Origin: an uncultured bacterium
GTDB lineage: Bacteria; Bacillota; Clostridia; UBA1381
Direction of reading: 5' to 3'
DNA length: 64,000 nt
Assembly: GCA_905215805.1 (NCBI GenBank)
Contig: CAJMRL010000001.1
Location: 186,001 to 250,000, forward strand
Shown in pieces: positions 15,775 to 24,283 of the stretch; positions within the stretch are counted from its first letter, which is position 1; each line of letters starts with the position of its first letter. Under the pieces are notes generated by a model. The model had not been told where the DNA came from, made no database searches, and was given only the letters and a program-made list of their open reading frames with translations. Made by a program: the position numbers and the translations under genes.

Positions 15775-17955
15775 ATGAAAAAATTATTTATTTCCGCTCT
15801 TGCGGGAGCAATGGTGACAAGCAGTCTTATAACCGGCGCATATGCAGCGGAAACACAGGTTTTCGCTGTAAATGAAAGTCATGCTTACGGCGCAACAACA
15901 GAAGCTACGCAGATAGAAACTGGTATAGACGGCATATCTCTTTCAATAGGAGCTGACAGCGAATGGAAATACTCAAAAGATACGAGCGGAGGATCTCAAT
16001 TTACAGGACGTATAAACGGCAAAGACAAACCTGATATTGGCTCTCAGAAAGGAACATATTATGCGATTTCGGTCGATGACAGTATATCGGCAGGAAATCT
16101 TGATATTACATACCAAATAGGAAAAGGTAAAGGACTTGTAGTTATGGACGGCTCTTCATCTCTTTATGAAAGCGAAAACTACAGCGATAAAAAAACAGAC
16201 TCTTACAGCTTTATGGCTGAAGGAGGACATACATATTATGTATATGCAAACGGAGGGTCAAAGCTCGGTTTTTACGGCTTTACTTTTACCAAAGGGACTA
16301 AGGCCGACTTTTTTGCCGATGAGATAAACAGCTTCTCATTTGACAATATCAAAGGTGAAAATACGGATATAAACAGTGTTGAATATGATCTGGAGCTTCC
16401 GGATAACTATTCTTCACAATTCGGTTCTTGTGATGTGAGATGGGAAAGCACTGATCCGAATGTAATAGACGTAAACGGCAATGTAAACTGCCAAAAAATT
16501 GAAACAAAAGTTACTCTTACCGGTATATTCTCAGTTCAGGAGGATGACAGCCTTACGGCAAGAAAAAGCTTTGAGATAACGGTGGCTGCCGATCCGGATG
16601 ACGCCTCGGCTGTTGCAGCGGCTAAGGAATCGCTTACTATCGGTGATACATCGTCTGTAAAAAGCGATATTTCACTTCCGTTAAGCGGCAGACGCGGAAC
16701 AACAATAACCTGGCAAAGCTCGGACGAAAGCATTATAACAAACGATGGTAAAATAACCCGTGCGCCAAGACAGGATAAAACAGCAGTGCTTACAGCAACC
16801 ATAACCCGCGGAGAAGAAAGCGATACAAAAGCTTTCACAGTAACTGTAGCCGGATATGTTCCGATAACAATAGATGCATATTCATACGGCGACGCAGATG
16901 GAAATACACGTTTTACACCGGTTGACGGCGGTACTCTTAAAAGTGTAAGTGTTACAAGAGGTCTTACAGATCCTACTAAATATGATGTCCTCATTGCAGC
17001 GGTATATAACGCAGAGGGACGTCTTAAATCGTGCAAAAATATCAAGCTTGCCGATATAGACGAAGGAAAGAGTATGCCGGTTGAAATAGGGCTTCCGATG
17101 GACAGTACCGATTCATTTAAATTGTTTGCAGTCAATACATATGATTTAACCGATTACATGGAGGTATACACTCCTGATGATAAGCTTAAGGATGGAGCCA
17201 AAATATATGTTGTCGGAGATTCAACCGCTGCCATATATAATGATTCAGTCTATCCGAGAAAAGGTTGGGCTCAGATGCTTCAAAATTATTTTGACGGCAC
17301 CGAAGTCGTTGACCTCGCTTTAAGCGGAAGAAGTTCCGTAAATTTCAAGACCGAAGCTAATTATACAAAGCTTTGGAATGAGATTAAACCAGGAGATTAT
17401 CTTATAATTCAATTTGGTCACAACGACTCAAAATCGGATGATATGACACGTTATTCAGACCCTTCCGGAGACCGTTTTACAGAAGGTTCATTCCAGAATT
17501 CTATGAATGAGTATGTAACGCTTGCAAGAGAAAAGGGTGCGATCCCGATAATTGCGACGAGCATAAGCAGAAGGAGGACCTCAGACAGCGGACTCGAGGC
17601 TTATGTAAATGCGGCAAAGGAGCTTGCCGAAGCAGTAAATGCTCCGTGTATAGACCTTTATGCACAGACAAATTCATGGATAAATGAGGTCGGCACAGAG
17701 CAGGCAAAGGATATGTTCAATTATGTAAAACCTAAGGATTCAAGATTTACTCAATATTCCGGCTTTGTAAATTCGGGATTTTATGCCGAAGGTACAACTG
17801 ATGACACTCATATAAATATATATGGAGCTGATTTAATAGCTCAGTGGGCTGCCGAATCGATTAAAAATCTTGGGATTCCGGTTTCCCAGACAATAAATGA
17901 CTATCAGGCTGTATATCCTCTCCCATCTTATGCGGAGGCAACATCAGCCGAATAA
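15775..17955 (+). CDS. secreted CE12-type rhamnogalacturonan acetylesterase (SGNH hydrolase)
   Basis: A 726-aa exported esterase predicted to remove acetyl groups from rhamnogalacturonan in pectin. A Sec signal peptide (residues 1-24, ending AYA) is followed by a CBM-like beta region (about 30-180), two atypical bacterial Ig-like domains (about 190-290 and 295-365), a short linker domain and the C-terminal SGNH domain (about 475-715). Catalytic motifs are GDST with Ser483, Gly in ALSGRSS, GHND with Asn550 and DDTH with Asp676/His679. The upstream extended -10 TGA-TATAAT (15722-15727) and AGGAGGAGG site suggest its own transcript. No anchor domain is present. Confidence 0.9.
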   Translation: MKKLFISALAGAMVTSSLITGAYAAETQVFAVNESHAYGATTEATQIETGIDGISLSIGADSEWKYSKDTSGGSQFTGRINGKDKPDIGSQKGTYYAISVDDSISAGNLDITYQIGKGKGLVVMDGSSSLYESENYSDKKTDSYSFMAEGGHTYYVYANGGSKLGFYGFTFTKGTKADFFADEINSFSFDNIKGENTDINSVEYDLELPDNYSSQFGSCDVRWESTDPNVIDVNGNVNCQKIETKVTLTGIFSVQEDDSLTARKSFEITVAADPDDASAVAAAKESLTIGDTSSVKSDISLPLSGRRGTTITWQSSDESIITNDGKITRAPRQDKTAVLTATITRGEESDTKAFTVTVAGYVPITIDAYSYGDADGNTRFTPVDGGTLKSVSVTRGLTDPTKYDVLIAAVYNAEGRLKSCKNIKLADIDEGKSMPVEIGLPMDSTDSFKLFAVNTYDLTDYMEVYTPDDKLKDGAKIYVVGDSTAAIYNDSVYPRKGWAQMLQNYFDGTEVVDLALSGRSSVNFKTEANYTKLWNEIKPGDYLIIQFGHNDSKSDDMTRYSDPSGDRFTEGSFQNSMNEYVTLAREKGAIPIIATSISRRRTSDSGLEAYVNAAKELAEAVNAPCIDLYAQTNSWINEVGTEQAKDMFNYVKPKDSRFTQYSGFVNSGFYAEGTTDDTHINIYGADLIAQWAAESIKNLGIPVSQTINDYQAVYPLPSYAEATSAE

Positions 17956-17998
17956 ATATGCAAAAACCATATAAGGTTTTAAATAAAGCGCAGACAGA

Positions 17999-18038
17999 AG
18001 CAGGCAGTGCCGGTTAACCGGCACTGCCTGCTGTTTTT
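17999..18038 (+). terminator. Rho-independent terminator after CE12 gene
   Basis: A perfect 34-bp palindrome (17999-18032) followed by GTTTTTATT. It lies between convergent genes; a T tract is clear only on the plus side. Confidence 0.87.
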
Positions 18039-20670
18039 ATTCTTCATCTAAATTTCTTTCCTCAACTCCGCCGGTATTATTTGATGATGAAGATGAACCT
18101 TCACCAGAAGATGTATCCGAACCGGAGGATGATGCTCCGCTTCCCGAAGATGTTTCTCCTCCGGAAGAAGACGATGTTCCTCCCGAAGAGGTGCCTCCGC
18201 TTCCAGAAGAGGATGAGGAGCTTCCCGAAGATGTTCCTCCCGAATAATCTTCATCGCTTGGATTATATCTGTCAGACTCAGATGATGTTGAGCCGCTTGA
18301 GGTACCTCTATTCGGAGCAGATGTAGCGGATGAGGCTCCGCTGCTCGAATTCGAGGTTGACGGCGAACCGCTTGGTTTAGGGGTCGCGCTTGATGAAGAT
18401 GAAGAGCTTCCCGAAGATGAAGACGAGCCGCTTCTTCTTCCGCCGGAATGGATATTGCAGGTATCCTTTGGCTGAGTTCCTTCAACAAAATACATGGTTT
18501 CGGAATCACAGTTAGATACCGCAAGCTTTCCGCTGTCCGTACATACCTCGACCTCAACCACATTGGAGGGCTTAGAAAGAGATTTTTCCGGAAGCGTTGA
18601 ATGTATCTTTTCCATTACAAGCTGCCATGCCTTAACACTCGGATTTCCGCTCACTCCGGCGTCCGAAAGCGATGACGGATTGTCAAAGCCATACCATACA
18701 GCCCCAACGTAATACGGAGTGAATCCCACAAACCACTTATCAAAGTCATCGTCAGTTGTACCGGTTTTGCCGTATGCCTGTATATCATCAAGAGCTGCTC
18801 CGCGTCCCGTTCCTACTCTGCTGTTTACAACACCCTTGAGCAAATCAGCCGTTATATAAGCGGCAGCAGGACTTATCGCCTGTGAAGAATTCTCTCCGTT
18901 TTGCAATATCACATTTCCGGCAGAATCCAACACCTGAGTATATGTGTACGGCGCTATATATTTGCCTTCATTTGCAAAGGCGCTGTATGCAGACGCCATT
19001 TCCTTTACCGTTACACCGTTTGTAAGACCTCCCAGAGATAGGGATGAATAGTTCTTATCCTTATCCGAAAGCGTTGAAAAATGGAACTTATTCTGTAAAT
19101 ACCCGAATGATGTATTAAGTCCCACCATATCGAGGATCTTTACAGCCGGAATATTTGAAGAACGGGCAACGGCTTCTTTTATGGACATTTCTCCATAAAA
19201 ATCGTTATACGAGTTCTTTGGCTTCCAGTTATCGCTGCCTATGGTTATTTCTTCATCCACAACTGTCGCTGCCTCTGTAATTTTTCCTGTATCAATAGCC
19301 GGGGCATAAACCGAAAGCGGCTTTATCGCTGAACCCGGCTGACGTTTTGCCTGAGTAGCTCTGTTCCAGCCACGGATCTCGTCCTTTTCTCCCAATCCGC
19401 CTATGATCCCCTTTATCGCACCGGTATAAGGATCTGTCACAACCATGGCCGCTTGTCCGCCTCTGCCTGTGCGCGGGAAATTAGATGTGTCAGTAAATAC
19501 ATCTTCCATTATTTCCTGTATATCAATATCAACGGTCGAATATATTTTTAATCCGCCGTTATATACCTGCTGTGTTGCGAAATCCTCTGAATAGCCTTTT
19601 TTATTCATAAGATCAGCTATTACATCGTTTACAACCGTATCAACAAAGTATGACGTCATCTGCGTCTGTGACTTTTTAAAGCTGTTATCTGTAACAAGTT
19701 CGCTTGAAACAGCGTCATCATACTGTTCCTGGGATATTTTACCCAATTCAAGCATTTTTGCCAAAACAACATTTCTTCTTTCCACATTTTTATCCGGATG
19801 CGCATACGGATCATATTCTGCCGGATACTGTGTTATTCCGACGATAGAAGCAGCCTCCTGCAAATTAAGCTCTGAGGCATGTTTATTAAAATATACATTG
19901 GAAGCAGCCTCCACTCCATAACAATTGCTGGAGAAATATACTATATTAAGGTACATTGTAAGTATATCGTCTTTTGAAATTTGTCTCTCAAGCGCTATAG
20001 CTCTCATCATTTCCTTGATTTTACGAGCCGGCGTCTGCTCCTTTTCGTTGGTTATATTTTTTATTACCTGCTGTGTAATAGTTGAACCACCGTAATCTGC
20101 CGTTCCTATACCTACCTTAGAAAGTACATATTTAACGGTCGCGCCCATGGTTCTCTTCAAGTCTATTCCATGATGCTTATAAAAACGCTCATCCTCAATT
20201 GAAACGATCGCATCCTTGAGATACTGGGAAATCTGCGAGGAATCCACCCATATACGGTTTGAATTGGTTTGAAGCTGCTGAAGCTCTCTTACTTCACCGT
20301 CCGAGTCCTGATAATATATAAAAGAAGAATAATTCAGCGCCAAATTCTGAATATTCATATCCTTTATCTCTCTCGAAACAGCTGCATACATTCCTATCGA
20401 AATTCCCGCAGTGATCACCAGCGCTATGCCGCATGTAATAAGCGCTGCGATCGTAATACGTTTTCTGAGCTTTTTATTTTTTTGTTTATTCCTGTTCCTT
20501 TCATCCTTCTGTACGCGCTTTTTTTTCTTTGTGTTACTGTTTTGCTGTGCGCGTCTGCGCGACGGAGCGCGGTCTTCCTGATAGCTTTGCGGTGATGTCC
20601 TTCTTTCGTACTCGTCCCAATCAAATTCATCATCGCGCGAGTTATTTCCGCGTCTGTTGTAGTCTGCCAA
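18037..20670 (-). CDS. class A penicillin-binding protein (PBP1a family)
   Basis: A bifunctional peptidoglycan glycosyltransferase/transpeptidase. The 877-aa order is: basic charged cytoplasmic N-terminus (1-70), one TM helix (about 70-95), GT51 domain (about 130-320, EDERFYKHHGID), and transpeptidase (about 400-690) with SxxK S447-A-I-K450, SxN (SSN) and KTG in YGKTGTTDD. Residues about 745-877 are an unusual Ser/Gly/Pro/Thr low-complexity tail. The start is TTG at 20670, eight bases after AAGGAGG. Its promoter is at 20799-20827. Confidence 0.95.
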   Translation of the reverse strand: MADYNRRGNNSRDDEFDWDEYERRTSPQSYQEDRAPSRRRAQQNSNTKKKKRVQKDERNRNKQKNKKLRKRITIAALITCGIALVITAGISIGMYAAVSREIKDMNIQNLALNYSSFIYYQDSDGEVRELQQLQTNSNRIWVDSSQISQYLKDAIVSIEDERFYKHHGIDLKRTMGATVKYVLSKVGIGTADYGGSTITQQVIKNITNEKEQTPARKIKEMMRAIALERQISKDDILTMYLNIVYFSSNCYGVEAASNVYFNKHASELNLQEAASIVGITQYPAEYDPYAHPDKNVERRNVVLAKMLELGKISQEQYDDAVSSELVTDNSFKKSQTQMTSYFVDTVVNDVIADLMNKKGYSEDFATQQVYNGGLKIYSTVDIDIQEIMEDVFTDTSNFPRTGRGGQAAMVVTDPYTGAIKGIIGGLGEKDEIRGWNRATQAKRQPGSAIKPLSVYAPAIDTGKITEAATVVDEEITIGSDNWKPKNSYNDFYGEMSIKEAVARSSNIPAVKILDMVGLNTSFGYLQNKFHFSTLSDKDKNYSSLSLGGLTNGVTVKEMASAYSAFANEGKYIAPYTYTQVLDSAGNVILQNGENSSQAISPAAAYITADLLKGVVNSRVGTGRGAALDDIQAYGKTGTTDDDFDKWFVGFTPYYVGAVWYGFDNPSSLSDAGVSGNPSVKAWQLVMEKIHSTLPEKSLSKPSNVVEVEVCTDSGKLAVSNCDSETMYFVEGTQPKDTCNIHSGGRRSGSSSSSGSSSSSSSATPKPSGSPSTSNSSSGASSATSAPNRGTSSGSTSSESDRYNPSDEDYSGGTSSGSSSSSSGSGGTSSGGTSSSSGGETSSGSGASSSGSDTSSGEGSSSSSNNTGGVEERNLDEE

Positions 20671-20798
20671 AGCGTATACCTCCTTAATCTTTTAAAGTAT
20701 CCTCAAAAGCATATGTATACCTTAAGAATCGTCTGCTATGTCTTTTGAAGAACTTCTTTTATCGGCACTACATTTTGTAAGTACAATTAATCAATTAT

Positions 20799-20827
20799 AT
20801 TATAACTCATTTCCTTTGATTTTGCAA
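20799..20827 (-). promoter_or_regulatory. Sigma-A promoter of the PBP gene
   Basis: Minus strand: -35 TTGCAA (20827-20822), a 17-bp spacer and -10 TATAAT (20804-20799). The transcript would have an approximately 120-nt leader. Confidence 0.72.
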
Positions 20828-20917
20828 CAAAAATATTTTAAATGCGTATTATTTTAGCAAATTCTGTTAATCATAAACAATGTATAGAACAAAAAATTCA
20901 AGAAAGGAGCTATATAT

Positions 20918-21286
20918 ATGAAAATTTTACGAAACAGCCTTATAATATCGGCATATGTATTACTCTTGGGAATATTTTTTATAGGAGGCTATGCCTTTGG
21001 AAATTCAAAAACACCTTCCCCTTACCCGACTCAGGCTCCGATACAGGAGGCAGATGAGCAGGTTATGAACCCTGAGCCCATGCAGGAAAAAGAAAGATAC
21101 GAGGTGATAGCCGAAGACGGAAGACTATGTCTTTATAAAACAGATTCCCAGACAAGGACGCTTATTACAGGAGAAGATATAAGTATTGATATTTTCCCGT
21201 ATGACGATGTGCAGGAATTAAAAAACGGAGTTTTTTTTGATGATTTGGCAAGCGCACAGGCTATGTTTGAGAATTTTGTTTCCTAA
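20918..21286 (+). CDS. small membrane-anchored protein, BofC C-terminal-like
   Basis: A 122-aa protein with one N-terminal hydrophobic helix (about 7-27), a Pro/Gln/Glu-rich linker (30-58) and a compact domain (60-122) of the pattern Y-x-V-x-x-x-x-G-x-L-x-L-Y...D-I...P-x-D-D-x-x-x-L-x-x-G-V, similar to small clostridial proteins related to the C-terminal part of BofC. BofC is a forespore checkpoint protein in Bacillus, but this protein lacks the rest of BofC, so its function is not known. The start follows AAGGAG. It is transcribed away from the divergent PBP gene. Confidence 0.6.
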   Translation: MKILRNSLIISAYVLLLGIFFIGGYAFGNSKTPSPYPTQAPIQEADEQVMNPEPMQEKERYEVIAEDGRLCLYKTDSQTRTLITGEDISIDIFPYDDVQELKNGVFFDDLASAQAMFENFVS

Positions 21287-21313
21287 TTATGAACATTTTG
21301 TTAAAATGCAAAA

Positions 21314-21349
21314 TTAAAGAAAAATAAAGCATTTTAAAGAAAAATAAAG
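21314..21349. repeat. Perfect 16-bp direct repeat upstream of groESL
   Basis: TTAAAGAAAAATAAAG occurs at 21314-21329 and again at 21334-21349, a 20-bp period equal to about two helical turns, roughly 42 bp before the groES -35 box. It could be an A-tract UP-type element or a regulator site. Confidence 0.7.
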
Positions 21350-21390
21350 GTATTTAAACAAAATCCCGTAAAAATATCCGAATTTAAGGG

Positions 21391-21419
21391 TTGATATTTT
21401 ACTCAAAAAGTACCATAAT
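21391..21419 (+). promoter_or_regulatory. Sigma-A promoter of groESL
   Basis: -35 TTGATA (21391-21396), a 17-bp spacer and -10 CATAAT (21414-21419). The CIRCE operator begins at about the transcription start. Confidence 0.85.
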
Positions 21420-21426
21420 AGCATTG

Positions 21427-21453
21427 TTAGCACTCGAGAGGGTTGAGTGCTAA
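21427..21453. promoter_or_regulatory. CIRCE operator (HrcA binding site)
   Basis: TTAGCACTC-N9-GAGTGCTAA is a perfect match to the CIRCE consensus, placed just after the groES promoter. HrcA repression of groESL, released at heat shock, is expected. hrcA is not in the window. Confidence 0.97.
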
Positions 21454-21503
21454 CAAGAAAATGTTCAGAATGAAGTATGTAATCTAATTAGGAGGTAATA
21501 TAT

Positions 21504-21788
21504 ATGACTATCAAACCATTAGCAGACAGAGTTGTAATAAAGATGCTTGAAGCAGAGGAAACCACAAAGAGCGGTATCATTCTTACTTCAAAGGCACAGG
21601 AGAAGCCGCAGGTTGCTCAAGTAGTAGCTGTAGGTCCCGGAGGTGTTGTTGACGGAAAAGATATCGTTATGGAAGTTAATGTCGGCGACAAGGTTCTTAT
21701 TTCCAAATATGCCGGAACTGAAGTTAAGGTTGACGGCGAGGAATATACAATTCTCAGACAAAGCGATATTCTCGCTAAGGTTGAATAA
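21504..21788 (+). CDS. groES: co-chaperonin GroES
   Basis: The 94-aa heptameric lid of the GroEL folding chamber. KPLADRVVIKMLEAEETTKSGIILTSKAQEKP includes the mobile loop, and VLISKYAGTEVKVDGEEYTILRQSDILA is the conserved beta-barrel end. An AGGAGG site precedes the ATG. The gene lies directly downstream of CIRCE and 46 bases before groEL, the standard two-gene heat-shock operon. Confidence 0.98.
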   Translation: MTIKPLADRVVIKMLEAEETTKSGIILTSKAQEKPQVAQVVAVGPGGVVDGKDIVMEVNVGDKVLISKYAGTEVKVDGEEYTILRQSDILAKVE

Positions 21789-21834
21789 TTAAAAAATATA
21801 TTATCTATATCAATCGGAAAGGAAGCAGATATTT

Positions 21835-23460
21835 ATGGCTAAGGATATTAAATACGGACAGGAAGCAAGACACGCTCTTGAGAGCGGTATTAACAAGCTT
21901 GCAGATACTGTAAAAATTACATTGGGACCAAAAGGCAGAAATGTTGTTTTGGGAAAGAAATTCGGCGCTCCGTTGATCACTAACGATGGTGTTACGATCG
22001 CAAAGGAGATCGAGCTTGAGGACGCTTTTGAGAACATGGGTGCACAGCTTGTTAAAGAGGTTGCAACAAAGACAAATGATGTTGCCGGCGATGGTACGAC
22101 AACAGCTACACTTCTCGCTCAGGCTCTTGTAAGAGAAGGCTTGAAGAACGTTGCGGCAGGCGCAAACCCGATGATCGTCAGAAAGGGTATTCAGAAGGCT
22201 GTTGACGCCGCTGTAAATAAGCTTGTTGAAACAGCTAAGACAATAAACGGTAAGGACGATATTGCAAGAGTTGCAGCTGTATCGGCTGCAAACGAAGAGA
22301 TCGGCGAGCTTATCGCTGAGGCAATGGAAAAGGTTACAGCTGACGGCGTTATTACGGTTGAAGAGTCAAAGACAGCTGAAACATACAGTGAAATAGTTGA
22401 AGGTATGCAGTTTGACCGCGGCTATATCACACCGTACATGGTAACGGATACTGACAAGATGGAAGCTGTTTTGGACGATCCTTACATTCTTATTACAGAC
22501 AAGAAGATTTCAAATATACAGGAGATCCTTCCGCTTCTTGAGCAAATAGTAAAGACAGGAAAGCAGCTTCTTATAATAGCTGAAGATGTTGAGGGCGAAG
22601 CTTTGTCAACTCTTATTGTTAATAAGCTCAGAGGCACATTCACATGTGTTCCGGTAAAGGCTCCGGGATTCGGTGACAGACGTAAGGAAATGCTTCAGGA
22701 TATAGCTGTTCTTACAGGCGGTCAGGTTATAAGCGAGGAGCTTGGTCTTGAGCTTTCAAACACAACTATTGACCAGCTTGGTACAGCTAAGAAGGTTAAG
22801 GTTCAGAAGGAAAATACAGTTATCGTTGACGGCGCGGGCGACAAGAACGCTATTGCCGACAGAGTAAATCTTATAAGAAAGTCGATTGAAAACACAACAT
22901 CTGATTTCGATCGTGAAAAGCTTCAGGAAAGACTTGCAAAGCTTGCGGGCGGTGTTGCTGTAATTAAAGTCGGCGCTGCAACCGAAACAGAAATGAAGGA
23001 AATGAAGCTCCGTATCGAGGATGCTTTGGCAGCTACAAAGGCAGCTGTTGAGGAAGGCATCATTGCCGGCGGCGGCACAAGCTACATTGATGTTATACCA
23101 ACTGTAGCAAAATTGCTTGATGAAACAACAGGCGATGAAAAGACCGGTGTACAGATCGTATTAAAGGCTCTTGAAGAGCCGGCATGGCAGATCGCAAAGA
23201 ATGCGGGTCTCGAGGGTGCTGTAATTGTTGACAAGATCAAGGGCTGCGCTGTAGGCGAGGGCTATAATGCTCTTACAGACGAGTACGGTGACATGATAGC
23301 AATGGGTATAGTTGATCCGGTTAAGGTTACAAGAAGTGCATTGCAGAATGCTGCATCAGTTGCTTCAATGGTACTTACAACAGAAAGCGTTGTGGCTGAT
23401 AAGCCGGAACCTCCGGCATCGGCTCCTGCTATGGATCCTTCAATGGGCGGAATGTATTGA
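21835..23460 (+). CDS. groEL: chaperonin GroEL
   Basis: The 541-aa, 60-kDa ring-forming chaperonin that folds proteins with ATP and GroES. Family signatures seen are KFGAPLITNDGVTIAKEIE, the nucleotide loop GDGTTTATLLAQ, and AAVEEGIIAGGG. The C-terminus ends in a short PSMGGMY-type tail instead of a long Gly-Gly-Met repeat. A strong terminator closes the operon. Confidence 0.99.
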   Translation: MAKDIKYGQEARHALESGINKLADTVKITLGPKGRNVVLGKKFGAPLITNDGVTIAKEIELEDAFENMGAQLVKEVATKTNDVAGDGTTTATLLAQALVREGLKNVAAGANPMIVRKGIQKAVDAAVNKLVETAKTINGKDDIARVAAVSAANEEIGELIAEAMEKVTADGVITVEESKTAETYSEIVEGMQFDRGYITPYMVTDTDKMEAVLDDPYILITDKKISNIQEILPLLEQIVKTGKQLLIIAEDVEGEALSTLIVNKLRGTFTCVPVKAPGFGDRRKEMLQDIAVLTGGQVISEELGLELSNTTIDQLGTAKKVKVQKENTVIVDGAGDKNAIADRVNLIRKSIENTTSDFDREKLQERLAKLAGGVAVIKVGAATETEMKEMKLRIEDALAATKAAVEEGIIAGGGTSYIDVIPTVAKLLDETTGDEKTGVQIVLKALEEPAWQIAKNAGLEGAVIVDKIKGCAVGEGYNALTDEYGDMIAMGIVDPVKVTRSALQNAASVASMVLTTESVVADKPEPPASAPAMDPSMGGMY

Positions 23461-23473
23461 TAAATAAAACATT

Positions 23474-23510
23474 AAAGCTCCTCCATATTTCAACGGAGGA
23501 GCTTTTTTTA
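23474..23510 (+). terminator. Rho-independent terminator of groESL
   Basis: An 11-bp stem (23474-23484 with 23495-23505), a 10-nt loop and a T run. Confidence 0.93.
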
Positions 23511-23563
23511 TTTAAGTGATATAATAGAATCAGTTGGTAAATTAAGATATCGGGGTGTAATTT

Positions 23564-23977
23564 ATGTGGTTTATATTTGCATTGCTTTCTGCGGTTTTTG
23601 CGGCGCTCACATCAATATTAGCTAAAATCGGTATTGACGGCGTCAATTCAAATCTTGCTACGGCTGTGCGGACGGTCGTGGTATTGGCAATGGCATGGGG
23701 AATGGTGTTTTTGACAAACGAACAAAACGGGATTTTCTCGATTGGCAGGAAAAGCTGGCTGTTTCTTATATTATCCGGATTGGCGACGGGCGCGTCTTGG
23801 CTTTGCTATTACAAAGCGCTGCAAATGGGAGAAGCATCTAAGGTGGTTTCGGTGGATAAGCTGAGTGTAGTCATAACATTAATTCTTGCATTTGTATTTT
23901 TACACGAAAGCTTTAATGTTAAATCCTTAATAGGTTCGATTTTGATTACGGCGGGAACGTTGGTAATGGTATTATAA
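23564..23977 (+). CDS. EamA/DMT-family half-size membrane protein
   Basis: A 137-aa protein with four hydrophobic segments, equal to one EamA repeat (WFIFALLSAVFAALTSILAKIGI at the start, FVFLHESFNVKSLIGSILITAGTLVMVL at the end). Full DMT transporters have two such repeats, so this form probably works as a dimer, like other short EamA proteins. The substrate is unknown. An extended -10 TGA-TATAAT (23520-23525) lies right after the groEL terminator, so it is likely a separate transcript. Confidence 0.85.
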   Translation: MWFIFALLSAVFAALTSILAKIGIDGVNSNLATAVRTVVVLAMAWGMVFLTNEQNGIFSIGRKSWLFLILSGLATGASWLCYYKALQMGEASKVVSVDKLSVVITLILAFVFLHESFNVKSLIGSILITAGTLVMVL

Positions 23978-24024
23978 AAAATCAGGATAATATTATATTT
24001 TTACATAAAATATCCGTTAAGTAC

Positions 24025-24053
24025 TTGACAAATACCTCCAAAAATGCGATAAT
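24025..24053 (+). promoter_or_regulatory. Sigma-A promoter of small membrane gene and valS
   Basis: A perfect -35 TTGACA (24025-24030), a 17-bp spacer and extended -10 TGC-GATAAT (24048-24053). The leader is only about 20 nt, so there is no room for a T-box before valS. Confidence 0.82.
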
Positions 24054-24080
24054 AATAAGATGTATAGGAGGGCAATGAGA

Positions 24081-24269
24081 ATGGCTGTAAAAATTATTGC
24101 CGTTGTTATCGGCGTTATTGCATTGCTGCTGACCTTTCGAGTCAAATGGGTACTCAAAACCTTTTTTAAAACAGACGAGCCTTCGCTCGATATGCAGCTA
24201 AAAGTAAAATATACAGCATTGGCGCTTGCCGTTATCGCTTTTATAACGGTGTTTGCCTTTGCGCGTTAA
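24081..24269 (+). CDS. small two-helix membrane protein
   Basis: A 62-aa protein with two hydrophobic helices (about 3-20 and 41-59) joined by a charged loop, KWVLKTFFKTDEPSLDMQLKVK. ATG 24081 is chosen because it is eight bases after AGGAGGG; ATG 24075 would be too close. It is 14 bases upstream of valS under the same promoter. I do not recognise the family and infer no function. Confidence 0.62.
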   Translation: MAVKIIAVVIGVIALLLTFRVKWVLKTFFKTDEPSLDMQLKVKYTALALAVIAFITVFAFAR

Positions 24270-24283
24270 GGAGAGTTATATAG

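Noticed and set aside
18048..18563. 171-codon Leu/Arg/His-rich minus-strand frame
   Set aside because: It is the out-of-frame reading of the Ser/Gly-rich end of the PBP gene; composition is that of a repeat shadow.
24054..24283. T-box riboswitch before valS
   Set aside because: The leader is occupied by a small gene and no T-box motif or specifier loop is seen.
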